The notes below the pieces were generated by a model. It made no database searches and was not told where the DNA came from. It saw nothing but the letters and a program-made list of their open reading frames with translations. A stretch of DNA of 40,456 bases from Nocardioides sp. (GTDB lineage Bacteria; Actinomycetota; Actinomycetes; Propionibacteriales; Nocardioidaceae), in contig JAUYLL010000064.1 in assembly GCA_030698375.1 (NCBI GenBank), positions 1-40,456 of the forward strand, in the 5' to 3' direction. Positions 8,059 through 16,476 of this stretch are shown piece after piece. Every line of letters starts with the position of its first letter. Within the stretch, counting starts at the first letter, position 1. The translations under genes were made by a program, and so were the position numbers.

Positions 8059-10887
8059 TCAGGCGTCGCCGCCCTCCTGGAGCACCCCGGAGACCGCGGT
8101 CGGGTCGTCGATCCGGTAACGAGCTGAGGCCTCGACGACCACCGAACGCTCGATCTCACCCCGGTCGGCGAGCGCGGCGAGCGCCTGGACGACGACCGAC
8201 TGCGCGTCCACGTGGAAGTACCGCCGGGCCGCCGGGCGGGTGTCGGCGAAGCCGAACCCGTCGGTGCCGAGGGCGTGGTAGTCGGTGGGGACCCACTTGG
8301 CGATCTGCAGTGGCACGGCGCGCATGTAGTCGCTGACCGCCACGGCGGGGCCCTCGACCGCCTGCAGCTTGTCGCTGACGTAGGGGACCCGCTTCTCGGC
8401 GTCGGGGTGGAGCAGGTTCCACTCCTCCACGGCGATGGCGTCGCGCGCCAGCTCGTTCCAGGAGGTGACCGACCAGACGTCGGCGGCCACGCCCCAGTCC
8501 TCGGCCAGGAGGCGCTGAGCGTCGTTGACCCAGGGGAGGCCCACCCCCGACGCGAGCAGCTGCACCCGGGGGACACTGCCCTCCGCGGAGCGCTTGTTAG
8601 AGACCTCGGGAGCCACCGAGAAGTGGTAGATGCCCTTGAGCAGGCCCTCCACGTCGAGGTCCTCGGGTTCCGCGGGCTGCGCGACCGGCTCGTTGTAGAC
8701 GGTGATGTAGAAGATGACGCTCTCGCCGTCGGGGTGCTCGGTCGAGGAGCCGTACATCCGCTCGAGGCCGCTGCGCACGATGTGCCCGACCTCGTACGCC
8801 GTCGCCGGGTCGTAGTGCACGACAGCCGGGTTGGACGCGGCGAGCAGCGGGGAGTGTCCGTCGGCGTGCTGGAGTCCCTCGCCGGTGAGCGTGGTGCGAC
8901 CGGCGGTGGCCCCGATGAGGAAGCCGCGAGCGAGTTGGTCGGCCATCGCCCAGATCGAGTCGCCGGTGCGCTGGAACCCGAACATCGAGTAGAAGATGTA
9001 GAACGGGATCATGTGCTCGCCGTGGGTGCTGTACGTCGACCCGGCGGCCGTCGCCGACGCCACCGCGCCGGCCTCGGAGATCCCCTCGTGCAGCAGCTGG
9101 CCCTCGACCGACTCCTTGTAGGCCAGCAGCATGTTGCGGTCGACCGACTCGTAGTTCTGGCCGTGCGGGTTGTAGACCTTCGCGGTCGGGAACATCGAGT
9201 CCATGCCGAACGTGCGGTACTCGTCGGGCGCGATCGGGACGATGCGCTTGCCGATCCCGGGATCGCGCATCAGGTCGCGCAGCAGACGCACTAGGGCCAT
9301 CGTCGTCGCGACGGGGTTCTTGCCGGAGCCCTGCTTCAGCTCGGCGTACGTCTTGTCCCCGGGGAGCTTCGGCAGGGACGACCGGTTCACCCGGCGGGGG
9401 ATCGAGCCGCCGAGCTGGCGTCGCCGCTCGAGCATGTACTCGACCTCGGGGCTGTCGGCGCCGGGGTGGAAGAACGGCGCGATGTCGGCCCCGTCGATCT
9501 CCTTGTTGCTGATCGGGAGGTAGAGGCGGTCGCGGAACTTCTTCAGGGCCTCCTTGTCCAGCTTCTTCATCTGGTGGGTGGCGTTCTTGCCCTCCAGCGA
9601 GTCGATGGTCCAGCCCTTGACGGTCTTGGCCAGGATGACCGTCGGCTGGCCGACGTGCTCCTGCGCGGCGCGGAACGCGGCGTACACCTTGCGGTAGTCG
9701 TGGCCGCCGCGGGGGAGCTTCTCGATCTGCTGGTCGGTCATGTGCTCGACCATCGAGCGCAGCCGGGAGTCGCCGTTGAAGAAGTGGTCGCGGACGTAGC
9801 TGCCGTCCTCGACGGAGTAGGTCTGGTACTGACCGTCCGGAGTGGTGTTCATCCGGTTCACCAGGGCGCCGTCGACGTCGCGGGCGAGAAGGTCGTCCCA
9901 CTCGCGGCCCCAGACGACCTTGATGACGTTCCAGCCGGCGCCACGGAAGTAGGACTCCAGCTCCTGGATGATCTTGCCGTTGCCGCGCACCGGTCCGTCG
10001 AGCTGCTGCAGGTTGCAGTTCACGACGAAGGTGAGGTTGTCGAGCTCCTCGCGCGCGGCCACGCCGATGGCGCCGAGCGACTCGGGCTCGCCCATCTCGC
10101 CGTCGCCGAGGAACGCCCAGACGTGCTGGTCGCTGGTGTCCTTGACGCCGCGGTGGGCGAGGTAGCGGTTGAAGCGGGCCTGGTAGATCGCGTTGATCGC
10201 GGTGAGGCCCATCGAGACGGTGGGGAATTCCCAGAAGTCCGGCATGAGCCGGGGGTGCGGGTACGACGCCAGCCCGGCACCGGGGCCGTGCTGGACCTCC
10301 TGGCGGAACCGCGAGAGCTGGGTCTCGGTGAGCCGCCCCTCGAGGAACGCCCGGGCGTAGATGCCGGGGGAGGCGTGGCCCTGGATGTAGACCTGGTCGC
10401 CGCCGCCCGGGTGGTCCTTGCCGCGGAAGAAGTGGTTGAAGCCGACCTCGTAGAGCGAGGCCGAGGACTGGTACGTCGCGATGTGACCGCCGACCTCGAG
10501 CCCCTTGCGGTTGGCCGTGGAGACCATCACCGCGGCGTTCCACCGGATGAAGGCGCGGATCCGGCGCTCGACGTCCTCGTCCCCGGGGAACCACGGCTCG
10601 CGCTCGGGCGGGATCGTGTTGATGTAGTCGGTGCTGCGCAGTGCGGGGACGCCGACGTTGCGCTCGCGGGCGCGCTCGAGCAGCTTGAGCATCACGTACC
10701 GGGCGCGCGCCCCGCCTCGCTCGTCGAGCAGGGCGTCGAGGGACGCCAGCCAGTCGGCGGTCTCCTCGGGGTCGATGTCGGGAAGCTGGGTCGGCAGCCC
10801 CTCGTGGATGACCGGTGGCGTCCGCACGCTGGTGTGCCGCGGAGCGTCCTGGTCCTGGTGGGATTCGGTGTTGGCCACGTCATGCAT
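8059..10887 (-). CDS. aceE: pyruvate dehydrogenase E1 component, homodimeric type
   Basis: A 942-residue thiamine-diphosphate enzyme that decarboxylates pyruvate and passes the acetyl group to lipoyl-E2, feeding acetyl-CoA to the cycle and to fatty-acid synthesis. The ThDP/Mg motif runs from [10 protein letters not shown] (261-270) to [12 protein letters not shown] (290-301), characteristic of the large single-chain AceE and not of the alpha2beta2 enzymes. Length is near the actinobacterial norm of 900-940. The frame is open far upstream, but that part has no AceE character. ATG 10887 is chosen; GTG 10878 (three codons in) is possible. No clear ribosome site exists. TAAATT, about 26 bases upstream, could be the -10. 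E2 and E3 genes are not in the window. In M. tuberculosis aceE is likewise close to the PucR gene and fabD. Confidence 0.93.
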   Translation of the reverse strand: MHDVANTESHQDQDAPRHTSVRTPPVIHEGLPTQLPDIDPEETADWLASLDALLDERGGARARYVMLKLLERARERNVGVPALRSTDYINTIPPEREPWFPGDEDVERRIRAFIRWNAAVMVSTANRKGLEVGGHIATYQSSASLYEVGFNHFFRGKDHPGGGDQVYIQGHASPGIYARAFLEGRLTETQLSRFRQEVQHGPGAGLASYPHPRLMPDFWEFPTVSMGLTAINAIYQARFNRYLAHRGVKDTSDQHVWAFLGDGEMGEPESLGAIGVAAREELDNLTFVVNCNLQQLDGPVRGNGKIIQELESYFRGAGWNVIKVVWGREWDDLLARDVDGALVNRMNTTPDGQYQTYSVEDGSYVRDHFFNGDSRLRSMVEHMTDQQIEKLPRGGHDYRKVYAAFRAAQEHVGQPTVILAKTVKGWTIDSLEGKNATHQMKKLDKEALKKFRDRLYLPISNKEIDGADIAPFFHPGADSPEVEYMLERRRQLGGSIPRRVNRSSLPKLPGDKTYAELKQGSGKNPVATTMALVRLLRDLMRDPGIGKRIVPIAPDEYRTFGMDSMFPTAKVYNPHGQNYESVDRNMLLAYKESVEGQLLHEGISEAGAVASATAAGSTYSTHGEHMIPFYIFYSMFGFQRTGDSIWAMADQLARGFLIGATAGRTTLTGEGLQHADGHSPLLAASNPAVVHYDPATAYEVGHIVRSGLERMYGSSTEHPDGESVIFYITVYNEPVAQPAEPEDLDVEGLLKGIYHFSVAPEVSNKRSAEGSVPRVQLLASGVGLPWVNDAQRLLAEDWGVAADVWSVTSWNELARDAIAVEEWNLLHPDAEKRVPYVSDKLQAVEGPAVAVSDYMRAVPLQIAKWVPTDYHALGTDGFGFADTRPAARRYFHVDAQSVVVQALAALADRGEIERSVVVEASARYRIDDPTAVSGVLQEGGDA

Positions 10888-10916
10888 CGTGTCACGCGGC
10901 GGGGCCCGAGAAAATT

Positions 10917-10928
10917 TACCGACGGGTA
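10917..10928. promoter_or_regulatory. small dyad over the presumed aceE promoter
   Basis: TACC-GACG-GGTA, next to the A/T-rich AAAATTTA stretch that on the minus strand supplies TAAATT as a possible -10 for aceE. An operator here would block aceE transcription. The arms are only four bases, so chance is not excluded. Confidence 0.25.
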
Positions 10929-10993
10929 GGCCCACGGTGCCATTCCGCCGTCTGCGCCGCGCGCTGCGGTGGACCGGGGTTGCGCACGGGCGG

Positions 10994-11010
10994 GTAGTCC
11001 GCTGGACTAC
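10994..11010. promoter_or_regulatory. palindrome between aceE and the DUF3052 gene
   Basis: GTAGTCC-GCT-GGACTAC is a perfect 7+3+7 inverted repeat. It is nested inside a second pair of arms, GGTTGCG (10979-10985) and CGCAACC (11013-11019). It sits in the divergent promoter region and may be an operator for either gene, or an RNA hairpin in the DUF3052 leader. Confidence 0.45.
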
Positions 11011-11039
11011 TCCGCAACCGGGCGCAGGGTGTTCCCGGC

Positions 11040-11058
11040 CGGGCCCGTCACGGGCCCG
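11040..11058. promoter_or_regulatory. strong GC palindrome in front of the DUF3052 ribosome site
   Basis: CGGGCCCGT-C-ACGGGCCCG is a perfect dyad with nine-base arms and one central base. It ends ten bases before the AGGAGG ribosome site of the next gene. It could act as an operator or fold in the mRNA leader. No U-run follows, so it is not a classic terminator. Confidence 0.45.
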
Positions 11059-11083
11059 ACCTGTCAGCAGGAGGAGAGTGTCA

Positions 11084-11512
11084 GTGAGCGCGTCCGCAGC
11101 AGGCGGCGACAGCGAGGGGGCCGGCACCAGGCTCGGTTTCACCCCCGGCAATGTGGTCCAGGAGCTCGGCTGGGACGAGGACGTCGACGACGCCCTGCGC
11201 GTCTCCATCGAGGACGCGGTCGACGGCGACATGGTCGACGGTGACCACGGCAACGTGGTGGACGCCGTCGTGCTCTGGTGGCGTGACGGGGACGGCGACC
11301 TCGCCGACGCCCTGATGGACTCCCTCACCGACCTCGCCGACGGCGGGGTCATCTGGCTGCTCACCCCGAAGGTCGGCCGGCCCGGGACGGTGGACGTCGC
11401 CGACATGGCCGAGGCGGCCGACGTCGCCGGACTGTCCACGACCAGCACGACCGCCAACATGAGCAAGGACTGGGCGGCGACCCGCCTGCTGGCCCCCAAA
11501 GGCGCCCGCTGA
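11084..11512 (+). CDS. DUF3052 family protein
   Basis: A 142-residue acidic protein of a family found mainly in actinobacteria and of unknown function (Rv2239c-like). The family core runs from about residue 18 ([18 protein letters not shown]) through a conserved [15 protein letters not shown] stretch to [10 protein letters not shown], and closes with SKDWAATRL. The frame is open much further upstream, but GTG 11084 is preceded by AGGAGG with nine bases spacing. A nearer GTG at 11078 is too close to that site. It is divergent from aceE, the same neighbourhood as in mycobacteria, which suggests a link with pyruvate or acetyl-CoA metabolism (inference only). Confidence 0.85.
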   Translation: MSASAAGGDSEGAGTRLGFTPGNVVQELGWDEDVDDALRVSIEDAVDGDMVDGDHGNVVDAVVLWWRDGDGDLADALMDSLTDLADGGVIWLLTPKVGRPGTVDVADMAEAADVAGLSTTSTTANMSKDWAATRLLAPKGAR

Positions 11513-11584
11513 GACGAGGCCGGAGCCGGCGAGGACCTCACCCCTAGGGTGGTCGCACCCCATCGACCCCCAGGAGAGGCCTCC

Positions 11585-12262
11585 ATGACCACCGTGCCGG
11601 AGCTGCTTGCAGGAAAGACCGTCGCCGTCCTCGGCGGCACTGGACCGCAGGGACGGGGGCTCGCCCGCCGGTTCGCCGCCGCAGGGATGCCGGTCGTGCT
11701 CGGCAGCCGGTCCGCCGAGCGGGCGGCAGACACCGCCACCACGCTGGCCGAGGCCACCGGCGGTGAGGTCACGGGCCAGGACAACGCCGGGGCCGCGGCC
11801 GCCGGGGACGTCGTCCTCGTCGTCGTCCCGTGGGACGGCCACGGGGAGCTGCTCGCCGACCTCGCCCCGCACCTGGCCGGCAAGGTCGTCGTCGACTGCG
11901 TCAACCCCCTGGGCTTCGACAAGCAGGGCCCCTACGCGCTCAAGGTCGAGGAGGGGTCGGCCTCCGAGCAGGCCCGCGCCCTGCTGCCGGACAGCGTGGT
12001 CGTCGGGGCCTTCCACAACGTCTCCGCCGCGCTGCTCGAGGACCCCGAGGTCGCCTCCGTCGACACCGACGTGCTGGTCCTCGGTGACGACCGCGAGGCC
12101 ACCGACCTCGTCCAGGCTCTCGCCGACACCATCCCGGGCGTCCGCGGCGTGTACGGCGGCCGGTTGCGCAACGCCCACCAGGTCGAGGCGCTCACGGCGA
12201 ACCTGATCGCGATCAACCGCCGCTACAAGGCCCACTCCGGCGTCCGCGTCACCGACGTCTGA
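11585..12262 (+). CDS. npdG: NADPH:F420 oxidoreductase-like protein
   Basis: A 225-residue protein with an N-terminal Rossmann nucleotide site ([18 protein letters not shown], about 12-29) and SRS after the second strand, as in NADP-binding F420 reductases. The later [16 protein letters not shown] and [20 protein letters not shown] segments also match this family. The reaction would be hydride exchange between NADP(H) and coenzyme F420, which actinobacteria of this group make. ATG 11585 has AGGAGA eight bases upstream. A TAGGGT -10 candidate lies at 11545-11550. It is followed 11 bases later by a crotonase gene, probably in one transcript. F420 specificity is inferred from the family. Confidence 0.85.
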   Translation: MTTVPELLAGKTVAVLGGTGPQGRGLARRFAAAGMPVVLGSRSAERAADTATTLAEATGGEVTGQDNAGAAAAGDVVLVVVPWDGHGELLADLAPHLAGKVVVDCVNPLGFDKQGPYALKVEEGSASEQARALLPDSVVVGAFHNVSAALLEDPEVASVDTDVLVLGDDREATDLVQALADTIPGVRGVYGGRLRNAHQVEALTANLIAINRRYKAHSGVRVTDV

Positions 12263-12273
12263 GGAGCACGACC

Positions 12274-13047
12274 ATGAGCGTGACGGAGGGGTCGGTCCGG
12301 ACCGAGCGCCGCGGGCCGGTGCTCGTGGTCACGCTCGACCGACCGGAGGCGAAGAACGCCATCGACCTCGTGACCGCCCGCGGGATCGCGGCCGCGATGG
12401 AGGAGTTCGACGCCGACGACGCACTGCGTGCGGGGGTGCTCACCGGGGCCGGAGGCACCTTCTGCACCGGGATGGATCTCAAGGCGTTCCTGCGCGGGGA
12501 GGCGCCCTTCGTGGAGGGGCGCGGCTTCGGTGGCCTGGTCCAGCAGCCGCCGCGGAAGCCGCTCGTCGCCGCGGTCGAGGGGTGGGCGCTGGCCGGTGGG
12601 CTCGAGCTCGTCCTGGCCTGCGACCTGGCGGTGGCTGCCGAGAGCGCCCGGTTCGGGGTGCCCGAGGTCAAGCGGGCGCTGGTCGCGGCAGCCGGAGCCG
12701 CACTCCGGCTGCCCGCGCGGCTGCCCCGTGCCGTCGCGATGGAGATGCTGCTGACCGGCGAACCGATCGACGCGCCCCGGGCGCATGCGCTGGGTCTCGT
12801 CAACCGGCTGGTGCCCGAGGGGGGCGCGCTCGAGGAGGCGGTCGCTCTCGCCACGACGATCGCGGCGAACGGTCCGCTGGCCGTGCAGGTGACCAAGCAG
12901 ATCGCGGTCGAGAGCGCGGACTGGTCGAGCGACGAGATGTGGGACAAGCAGCAGGACCTGGTCCTCCCGGTGTTCGGCTCGCAGGACGCGGCCGAGGGGG
13001 CGACGGCCTTCGCGGAGCGACGGGAGCCGCGCTGGACCGGTCGGTGA
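12274..13047 (+). CDS. enoyl-CoA hydratase
   Basis: A 257-residue crotonase. The oxyanion hole is formed around FCTGMDLKAF and GWALAGGLELV. Both catalytic acids expected of a real hydratase are present: Glu111 in GGLELVLACD and Glu131 in GVPEVKRAL. It should hydrate trans-2-enoyl-CoA in fatty-acid or related acyl-CoA breakdown. ATG 12274 has AGGAG seven bases ahead and lies 11 bases after the F420 reductase-like gene. A second, differently built crotonase follows 43 bases later. Chain-length preference is unknown. Confidence 0.88.
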   Translation: MSVTEGSVRTERRGPVLVVTLDRPEAKNAIDLVTARGIAAAMEEFDADDALRAGVLTGAGGTFCTGMDLKAFLRGEAPFVEGRGFGGLVQQPPRKPLVAAVEGWALAGGLELVLACDLAVAAESARFGVPEVKRALVAAAGAALRLPARLPRAVAMEMLLTGEPIDAPRAHALGLVNRLVPEGGALEEAVALATTIAANGPLAVQVTKQIAVESADWSSDEMWDKQQDLVLPVFGSQDAAEGATAFAERREPRWTGR

Positions 13048-13090
13048 ACGCGCCCGGCCGCCGCTGCCGGCGGCTGGCAGGATCCGCGGC

Positions 13091-13876
13091 ATGACCTCGA
13101 CCGACGCCGCTCATGTCCGCTACGCCTTCGCCGACGGCATCGCCCGGATCACGCTGGCCGCCGGTGACCGCGGCAACCCCCTGCACGACACCAGCACCGC
13201 GGAGCTGACCGACGCCGTGCTGCGGGCACGCGCCGACCAGGCGCGGGTCATCGTGCTCGCCTCGACCGGCCGGTTCTTCAGCGTCGGCGGCGACCTCGCG
13301 GCCTTCGCCGGGGCCGACGACAGCTCGCGCTATATCGACGACCTGGCTGACGCCTTGCACCGCGTCGTGAGCGACCTCCAGCGCTCGCCAGCGGTTGTCG
13401 TCGCCGCAGTCCAGGGGGCCGCCGCGGGCGCGGGGTTCCCGCTCGCCGCGGCCGCCGACGTCGTGGTCGCCGCAGACACGGCGGTCTTCGCCCTCGGGTA
13501 CGGCAAGGTCGGCCTGAGCATCGACGGCGGCTCGAGCCAGCTCGTGCACTCCCTCGGCCTCCACCGCACCCTCGCACTCGCGCTGCTGCACGACACGCTC
13601 TCCGCTCAGGAGGCCCACGCGGCCGGTCTGGTCGCCCGGGTGGTGCCCGCCGCAGAGCTCGAGTCCTGCATCGACGAGCTCGCCGCGCGCCTCGCCGCGG
13701 GGCCGGCGTACGCCCAGGCGGCGACGAAGCGCCTGGTGCGCGACTCCGCGGAGGCCGCCCCGGAGGCCCGGCTGCGCGCGGAGGCGCTGAGCATCCGCGA
13801 CCGCGTGGCCGAGCCGGACGGGAAGGAGGGCGTGGCGGCCTTCCTCGCCAAGCGCCCGGCGGTCTTCGGGCGCTGA
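13091..13876 (+). CDS. crotonase-family protein, probably an enoyl-CoA isomerase
   Basis: A 261-residue crotonase with the fold motifs FSVGGDLAAF and GAAAGAGFPLAAAAD. The two hydratase glutamates are missing: Pro117 and Tyr137 take their positions. An Asp is present at 145 in GLSIDGGSS, where PaaG-type isomerases carry their single catalytic acid. An isomerase of cis/trans or 2,3-enoyl-CoA is therefore more likely than a hydratase (inference from residue alignment by eye). The start ATG 13091 has no ribosome site. CAGGAT lies seven bases upstream, so it may have its own leaderless transcript in addition to read-through. Confidence 0.82.
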   Translation: MTSTDAAHVRYAFADGIARITLAAGDRGNPLHDTSTAELTDAVLRARADQARVIVLASTGRFFSVGGDLAAFAGADDSSRYIDDLADALHRVVSDLQRSPAVVVAAVQGAAAGAGFPLAAAADVVVAADTAVFALGYGKVGLSIDGGSSQLVHSLGLHRTLALALLHDTLSAQEAHAAGLVARVVPAAELESCIDELAARLAAGPAYAQAATKRLVRDSAEAAPEARLRAEALSIRDRVAEPDGKEGVAAFLAKRPAVFGR

Positions 13877-13932
13877 CGACGCTTCGCGGCGCGCACTGCT
13901 GGGGTCGAACGCACCACGCCGCTCGCCTCGCG

Positions 13933-13949
13933 TGTAACTCGCCGTTACA
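13933..13949. promoter_or_regulatory. operator-like inverted repeat before the acyl-CoA synthetase gene
   Basis: TGTAAC-TCGCC-GTTACA is a perfect 6+5+6 dyad, 31 bases before the ATG of the following gene and thus within the expected promoter. TetR-type regulators of acyl-CoA genes in actinobacteria bind dyads of this size and look. The regulator is not identified here. Confidence 0.55.
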
Positions 13950-13979
13950 GTTTCGTAGGACGACGGCAGAGGAGAGCAG

Positions 13980-15575
13980 ATGCAGAAGCTGAAGGACGCA
14001 GCAGTCTCGGTACGGGTGCTGGCCCGGGCGGGCATCATCCGCCCCTACGGTCCGGTGAAGCTGGTCCGCCTGGTGCGGACCGTGGTGGCCTGGGGGACCG
14101 GCCCGGCCGGTGGGTTCGCCAGCCTCGCGGTCCGCCACCCCGACCGCGTCGGCCTCGTCGACGAGATCGGGGAGCTGACCTTCGGTGAGATGCACCGGCG
14201 GTCGAACGCGCTCGCCCGGGCACTCGCCGAGCGGGGCGTGGGCGAGGGCGACTCGGTCGCGGTGATGTGCCGCAACCACCGGGGCTTCATTGATGCGTCC
14301 ATCGGGGCGGCCAAGCTCGGAGCGGACCTGCTCTACCTCAACACCGCCTTCGCCGGGCCACAGCTGGTGGATGTCCTGGAGCGGGAGAAGCCCACCGTCG
14401 TCGTGCACGACGAGGAGTTCACCGACCTGCTCGCCGACGCCCACGACGCGAAGCGCGTCCTCGCCTGGACCGACGCGGAGGCTCCGGCGGGTGTGGACAC
14501 GCTCGAGCAGCTGATCGCCTCGGTCTCCGACGACGAGGTCACCCCGCCCACACGGCATGCACGGGTGGTCATCCTGACCTCCGGCACCACCGGCACGCCC
14601 AAGGGCGCCCCGCGCAAGGAGGCCGGCATCCCCGCGGCCGTCGCGCTGCTGTCGCGGATGCCGCTGCACTTCGGCTGGCGCACCCACATCGCCGCGCCGC
14701 TCTTCCACACCTGGGGCTTCGCGCACTTCGCCCTGGCGATGCTGCTGGGCTCCACCGTCGTGCTGCGCCGCCGTTTCGACCCCGAGGAGTGCCTGCGGGT
14801 GCTCGAGGAGGAGCGCTGCGAGTCCGCGGTCGTGATCCCGGTGATGCTCCAGCGGATGCTGGCGCTGCCCGCCGAGACCCTCGACCGCTACCGGCTGCCG
14901 AGCCTCGAGGTCGTCGCCTCGTCCGGCTCTGCCCTTCCCGGGGGACTTGCCACCACCTGGATGGACCGCTTCGGTGACAACCTCTACTCGATCTACGGCT
15001 CGACCGAGGTCGCCTGGGCCAGCATCGCGATGCCCGACGACCTGCGCAGGGACCCCTCCACCGCGGGGCGGCCGCCCCACGCCACGGTCGTCAAGATCCT
15101 CGACGAGGCGGGCAAGGAGGTCCCCCCGGGCGAGCCCGGCCGGATCTTCGTCGGCAACCACCTGCTCTTCGAGGGCTACACCGGCGGGGGGCACAAGGAG
15201 GTCCTCGACGGGCTGATGTCCTCCGGCGACGTGGGACGCCTGGCCGAGTCCGGGCTGCTCTACGTCGACGGCCGCGACGACGACATGATCGTCTCCGGCG
15301 GGGAGAACGTCTTCCCCAAGGAGGTCGAGGACTGCCTCGCCCAGCACCCGGCCGTCGTCGAGGTGGCCGCGATCGGGGTCGAGGACGACGACTTCGGCAA
15401 GCGCCTGCGCGCGTTCGTGGTCGTCGACGGCGAGGTCGAGGAGGATGACCTCAAGGACCACGTGAAGGCGCACCTCGCGCGCTACAAGGTCCCGAAGGAG
15501 ATCGTCTTCCTCGACGAGCTGCCCCGCAACGCCACCGGCAAGGTGCTCAAGCGCGAGCTCACCGAGGGGGGCTGA
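13980..15575 (+). CDS. acyl-CoA synthetase (FadD-like, AMP-forming)
   Basis: A 531-residue adenylate-forming enzyme that activates a fatty or related acid to acyl-AMP and then acyl-CoA. Domains: about 30 residues of basic N-terminal leader, the large N-domain with the P-loop-like LTSGTTGTPKGAPR (about 196-209), YGSTE, then SSGDVG and VDGRDDDMIVSGGENV at the hinge, and the small C-domain with the catalytic Lys in PRNATGKVLKREL. ATG 13980 has GAGGAG upstream. It is preceded by an operator-like dyad and followed after six bases by a peroxiredoxin gene, so the two are probably co-transcribed. The exact acid is not readable. Confidence 0.9.
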   Translation: MQKLKDAAVSVRVLARAGIIRPYGPVKLVRLVRTVVAWGTGPAGGFASLAVRHPDRVGLVDEIGELTFGEMHRRSNALARALAERGVGEGDSVAVMCRNHRGFIDASIGAAKLGADLLYLNTAFAGPQLVDVLEREKPTVVVHDEEFTDLLADAHDAKRVLAWTDAEAPAGVDTLEQLIASVSDDEVTPPTRHARVVILTSGTTGTPKGAPRKEAGIPAAVALLSRMPLHFGWRTHIAAPLFHTWGFAHFALAMLLGSTVVLRRRFDPEECLRVLEEERCESAVVIPVMLQRMLALPAETLDRYRLPSLEVVASSGSALPGGLATTWMDRFGDNLYSIYGSTEVAWASIAMPDDLRRDPSTAGRPPHATVVKILDEAGKEVPPGEPGRIFVGNHLLFEGYTGGGHKEVLDGLMSSGDVGRLAESGLLYVDGRDDDMIVSGGENVFPKEVEDCLAQHPAVVEVAAIGVEDDDFGKRLRAFVVVDGEVEEDDLKDHVKAHLARYKVPKEIVFLDELPRNATGKVLKRELTEGG

Positions 15576-15581
15576 CCGACG

Positions 15582-16049
15582 GTGACCGCGCCCCTCGCCG
15601 TCGGCACCCAGGCGCCGTCCTTCGGCCTGAGGGACCAGCACGGGGCGGACGTGGCCCGCGACGCGGGCGAGGGGCGAGCCACCCTCCTGGTCTTCTTCCC
15701 CTTCGCGTTCTCCGGGGTGTGCACCAAGGAGCTGCGGGGCCTGCAGGAGGTCGCGGGCGAGTTGGGGGAGCTCGGCGTACGGGTGGTGGGGGTCTCCTGC
15801 GACCCCGTGTTCGCCCTCCGGTCCTTCGCCGACGCCGACGGGATCACCTTCCCGCTGCTCTCGGACTTCTGGCCGCACGGTGAGGTCGCGCAGGCGTACG
15901 GCGTGCTCGACGAGGCGCGCGGGTGCCCGCGGCGCTCCTCGTTCCTCCTCGACGACCAGGGGGTCCTCCGGTGGTCCCTGCACCACCGCATCGGTGACCC
16001 GCGACCGGTCTCCGCGCACCTTGACGCGGCCCGGGGCCTGAGCGGTTGA
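15582..16049 (+). CDS. ahpE: peroxiredoxin, AhpE type
   Basis: A 155-residue thiol peroxidase that reduces hydroperoxides and peroxynitrite in the cytoplasm. The peroxidatic Cys47 sits in FFPFAFSGVCTKEL, and TFPLLSDFWPHGEVAQAYGV is close to M. tuberculosis AhpE as remembered. A second Cys (73) in VSCDP follows the next strand, so a strictly one-Cys mechanism is not certain. The GTG start 15582 uses the GAGGGGGG run at the end of the preceding gene as ribosome site. It is the last gene before a strong terminator-like hairpin. In mycobacteria ahpE neighbours the DUF3052 gene; here several acyl-CoA genes lie between. Confidence 0.9.
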   Translation: MTAPLAVGTQAPSFGLRDQHGADVARDAGEGRATLLVFFPFAFSGVCTKELRGLQEVAGELGELGVRVVGVSCDPVFALRSFADADGITFPLLSDFWPHGEVAQAYGVLDEARGCPRRSSFLLDDQGVLRWSLHHRIGDPRPVSAHLDAARGLSG

Positions 16050-16139
16050 CGAACCTCTCCGGCCTTGCGGAAATCTTGCGGCTCCGATGCAGGGAGAACG
16101 CATGACAAGCGGCTGACGCCGCTGGCAAGATGTTCCATG

Positions 16140-16175
16140 AACGGCCGCTGGTGACCCGAGACACCAGCGGCCGTT
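16140..16175. terminator. intrinsic-terminator-like hairpin
   Basis: The arms AACGGCCGCTGGTG (16140-16153) and CACCAGCGGCCGTT (16162-16175) match perfectly over 14 bases with an eight-base loop, followed by TTTGCT. The AA at the far end could serve as a weak U-run on the other strand. It would end the acyl-CoA synthetase/ahpE transcript before the tRNA gene. Confidence 0.75.
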
Positions 16176-16241
16176 TGCTATGCCCGGACAGCAGCGTCGT
16201 AGGCTGTCCCGCGGTCCGGCCGCCCCGGTGCGCCGGCCCAG

Positions 16242-16313
16242 GGGCGTATAGCTCAGCGGTAGAGCGGTCGGCTTACACCCGGCTGGTCGGGGGTTCGATC
16301 CCCTCTGCGCCCA
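16242..16313 (+). tRNA. tRNA-Val (anticodon UAC)
   Basis: All cloverleaf parts are visible. The acceptor arms are GGGCGTA/TGCGCCC (one G-U pair), the D stem GCTC/GAGC, and the anticodon stem GTCGG/CCGGC with loop CTTACAC, hence anticodon TAC (16274-16276), which reads valine GUA and related codons. The T stem is GGGGG/CCCTC with loop TTCGATC. Discriminator base A73 is at 16313. The 3' CCA is not encoded (CCC follows), so it must be added enzymatically. The gene stands alone between two hairpins. Confidence 0.95.
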
Positions 16314-16368
16314 CCCGATGCGTCGCGCTCGGTCACCGATGCTCATCCACCCGCCGTACGCCGCACCC

Positions 16369-16387
16369 CACCGCCCGCTGGGCGGTG
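16369..16387 (+). terminator. hairpin downstream of tRNA-Val
   Basis: CACCGCCC-GCT-GGGCGGTG is a perfect eight-base stem with a three-base loop, 55 bases after the tRNA. There is no U-run, which is usual for actinobacterial terminators. A TAGCGT -10 candidate for the next gene follows at 16437-16442. Confidence 0.45.
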
Positions 16388-16476
16388 CGGCGGCCCCGTT
16401 CGGCTCCCGCGGGTTCCGCGCCGCTCCGGTGCGGCCTAGCGTGGCGAGGGTCACGTCCGCGACTCCAGGAGGACCC

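Noticed and set aside
10888..11922. N-terminal extension of AceE to 1287 residues
   Set aside because: It crosses the divergent DUF3052 and F420 reductase-like genes; the sequence is Ser/Pro/Arg-rich and not AceE-like.
16102..16116. Four-codon ORF (MTSG) with AGGGAG upstream as an attenuation leader peptide
   Set aside because: Too short to support; no run of regulatory codons and no amino-acid gene downstream.
16062..16200. 6C RNA, the actinobacterial small RNA with C-rich loops
   Set aside because: The hairpin loops are not runs of C, so the defining feature is missing.
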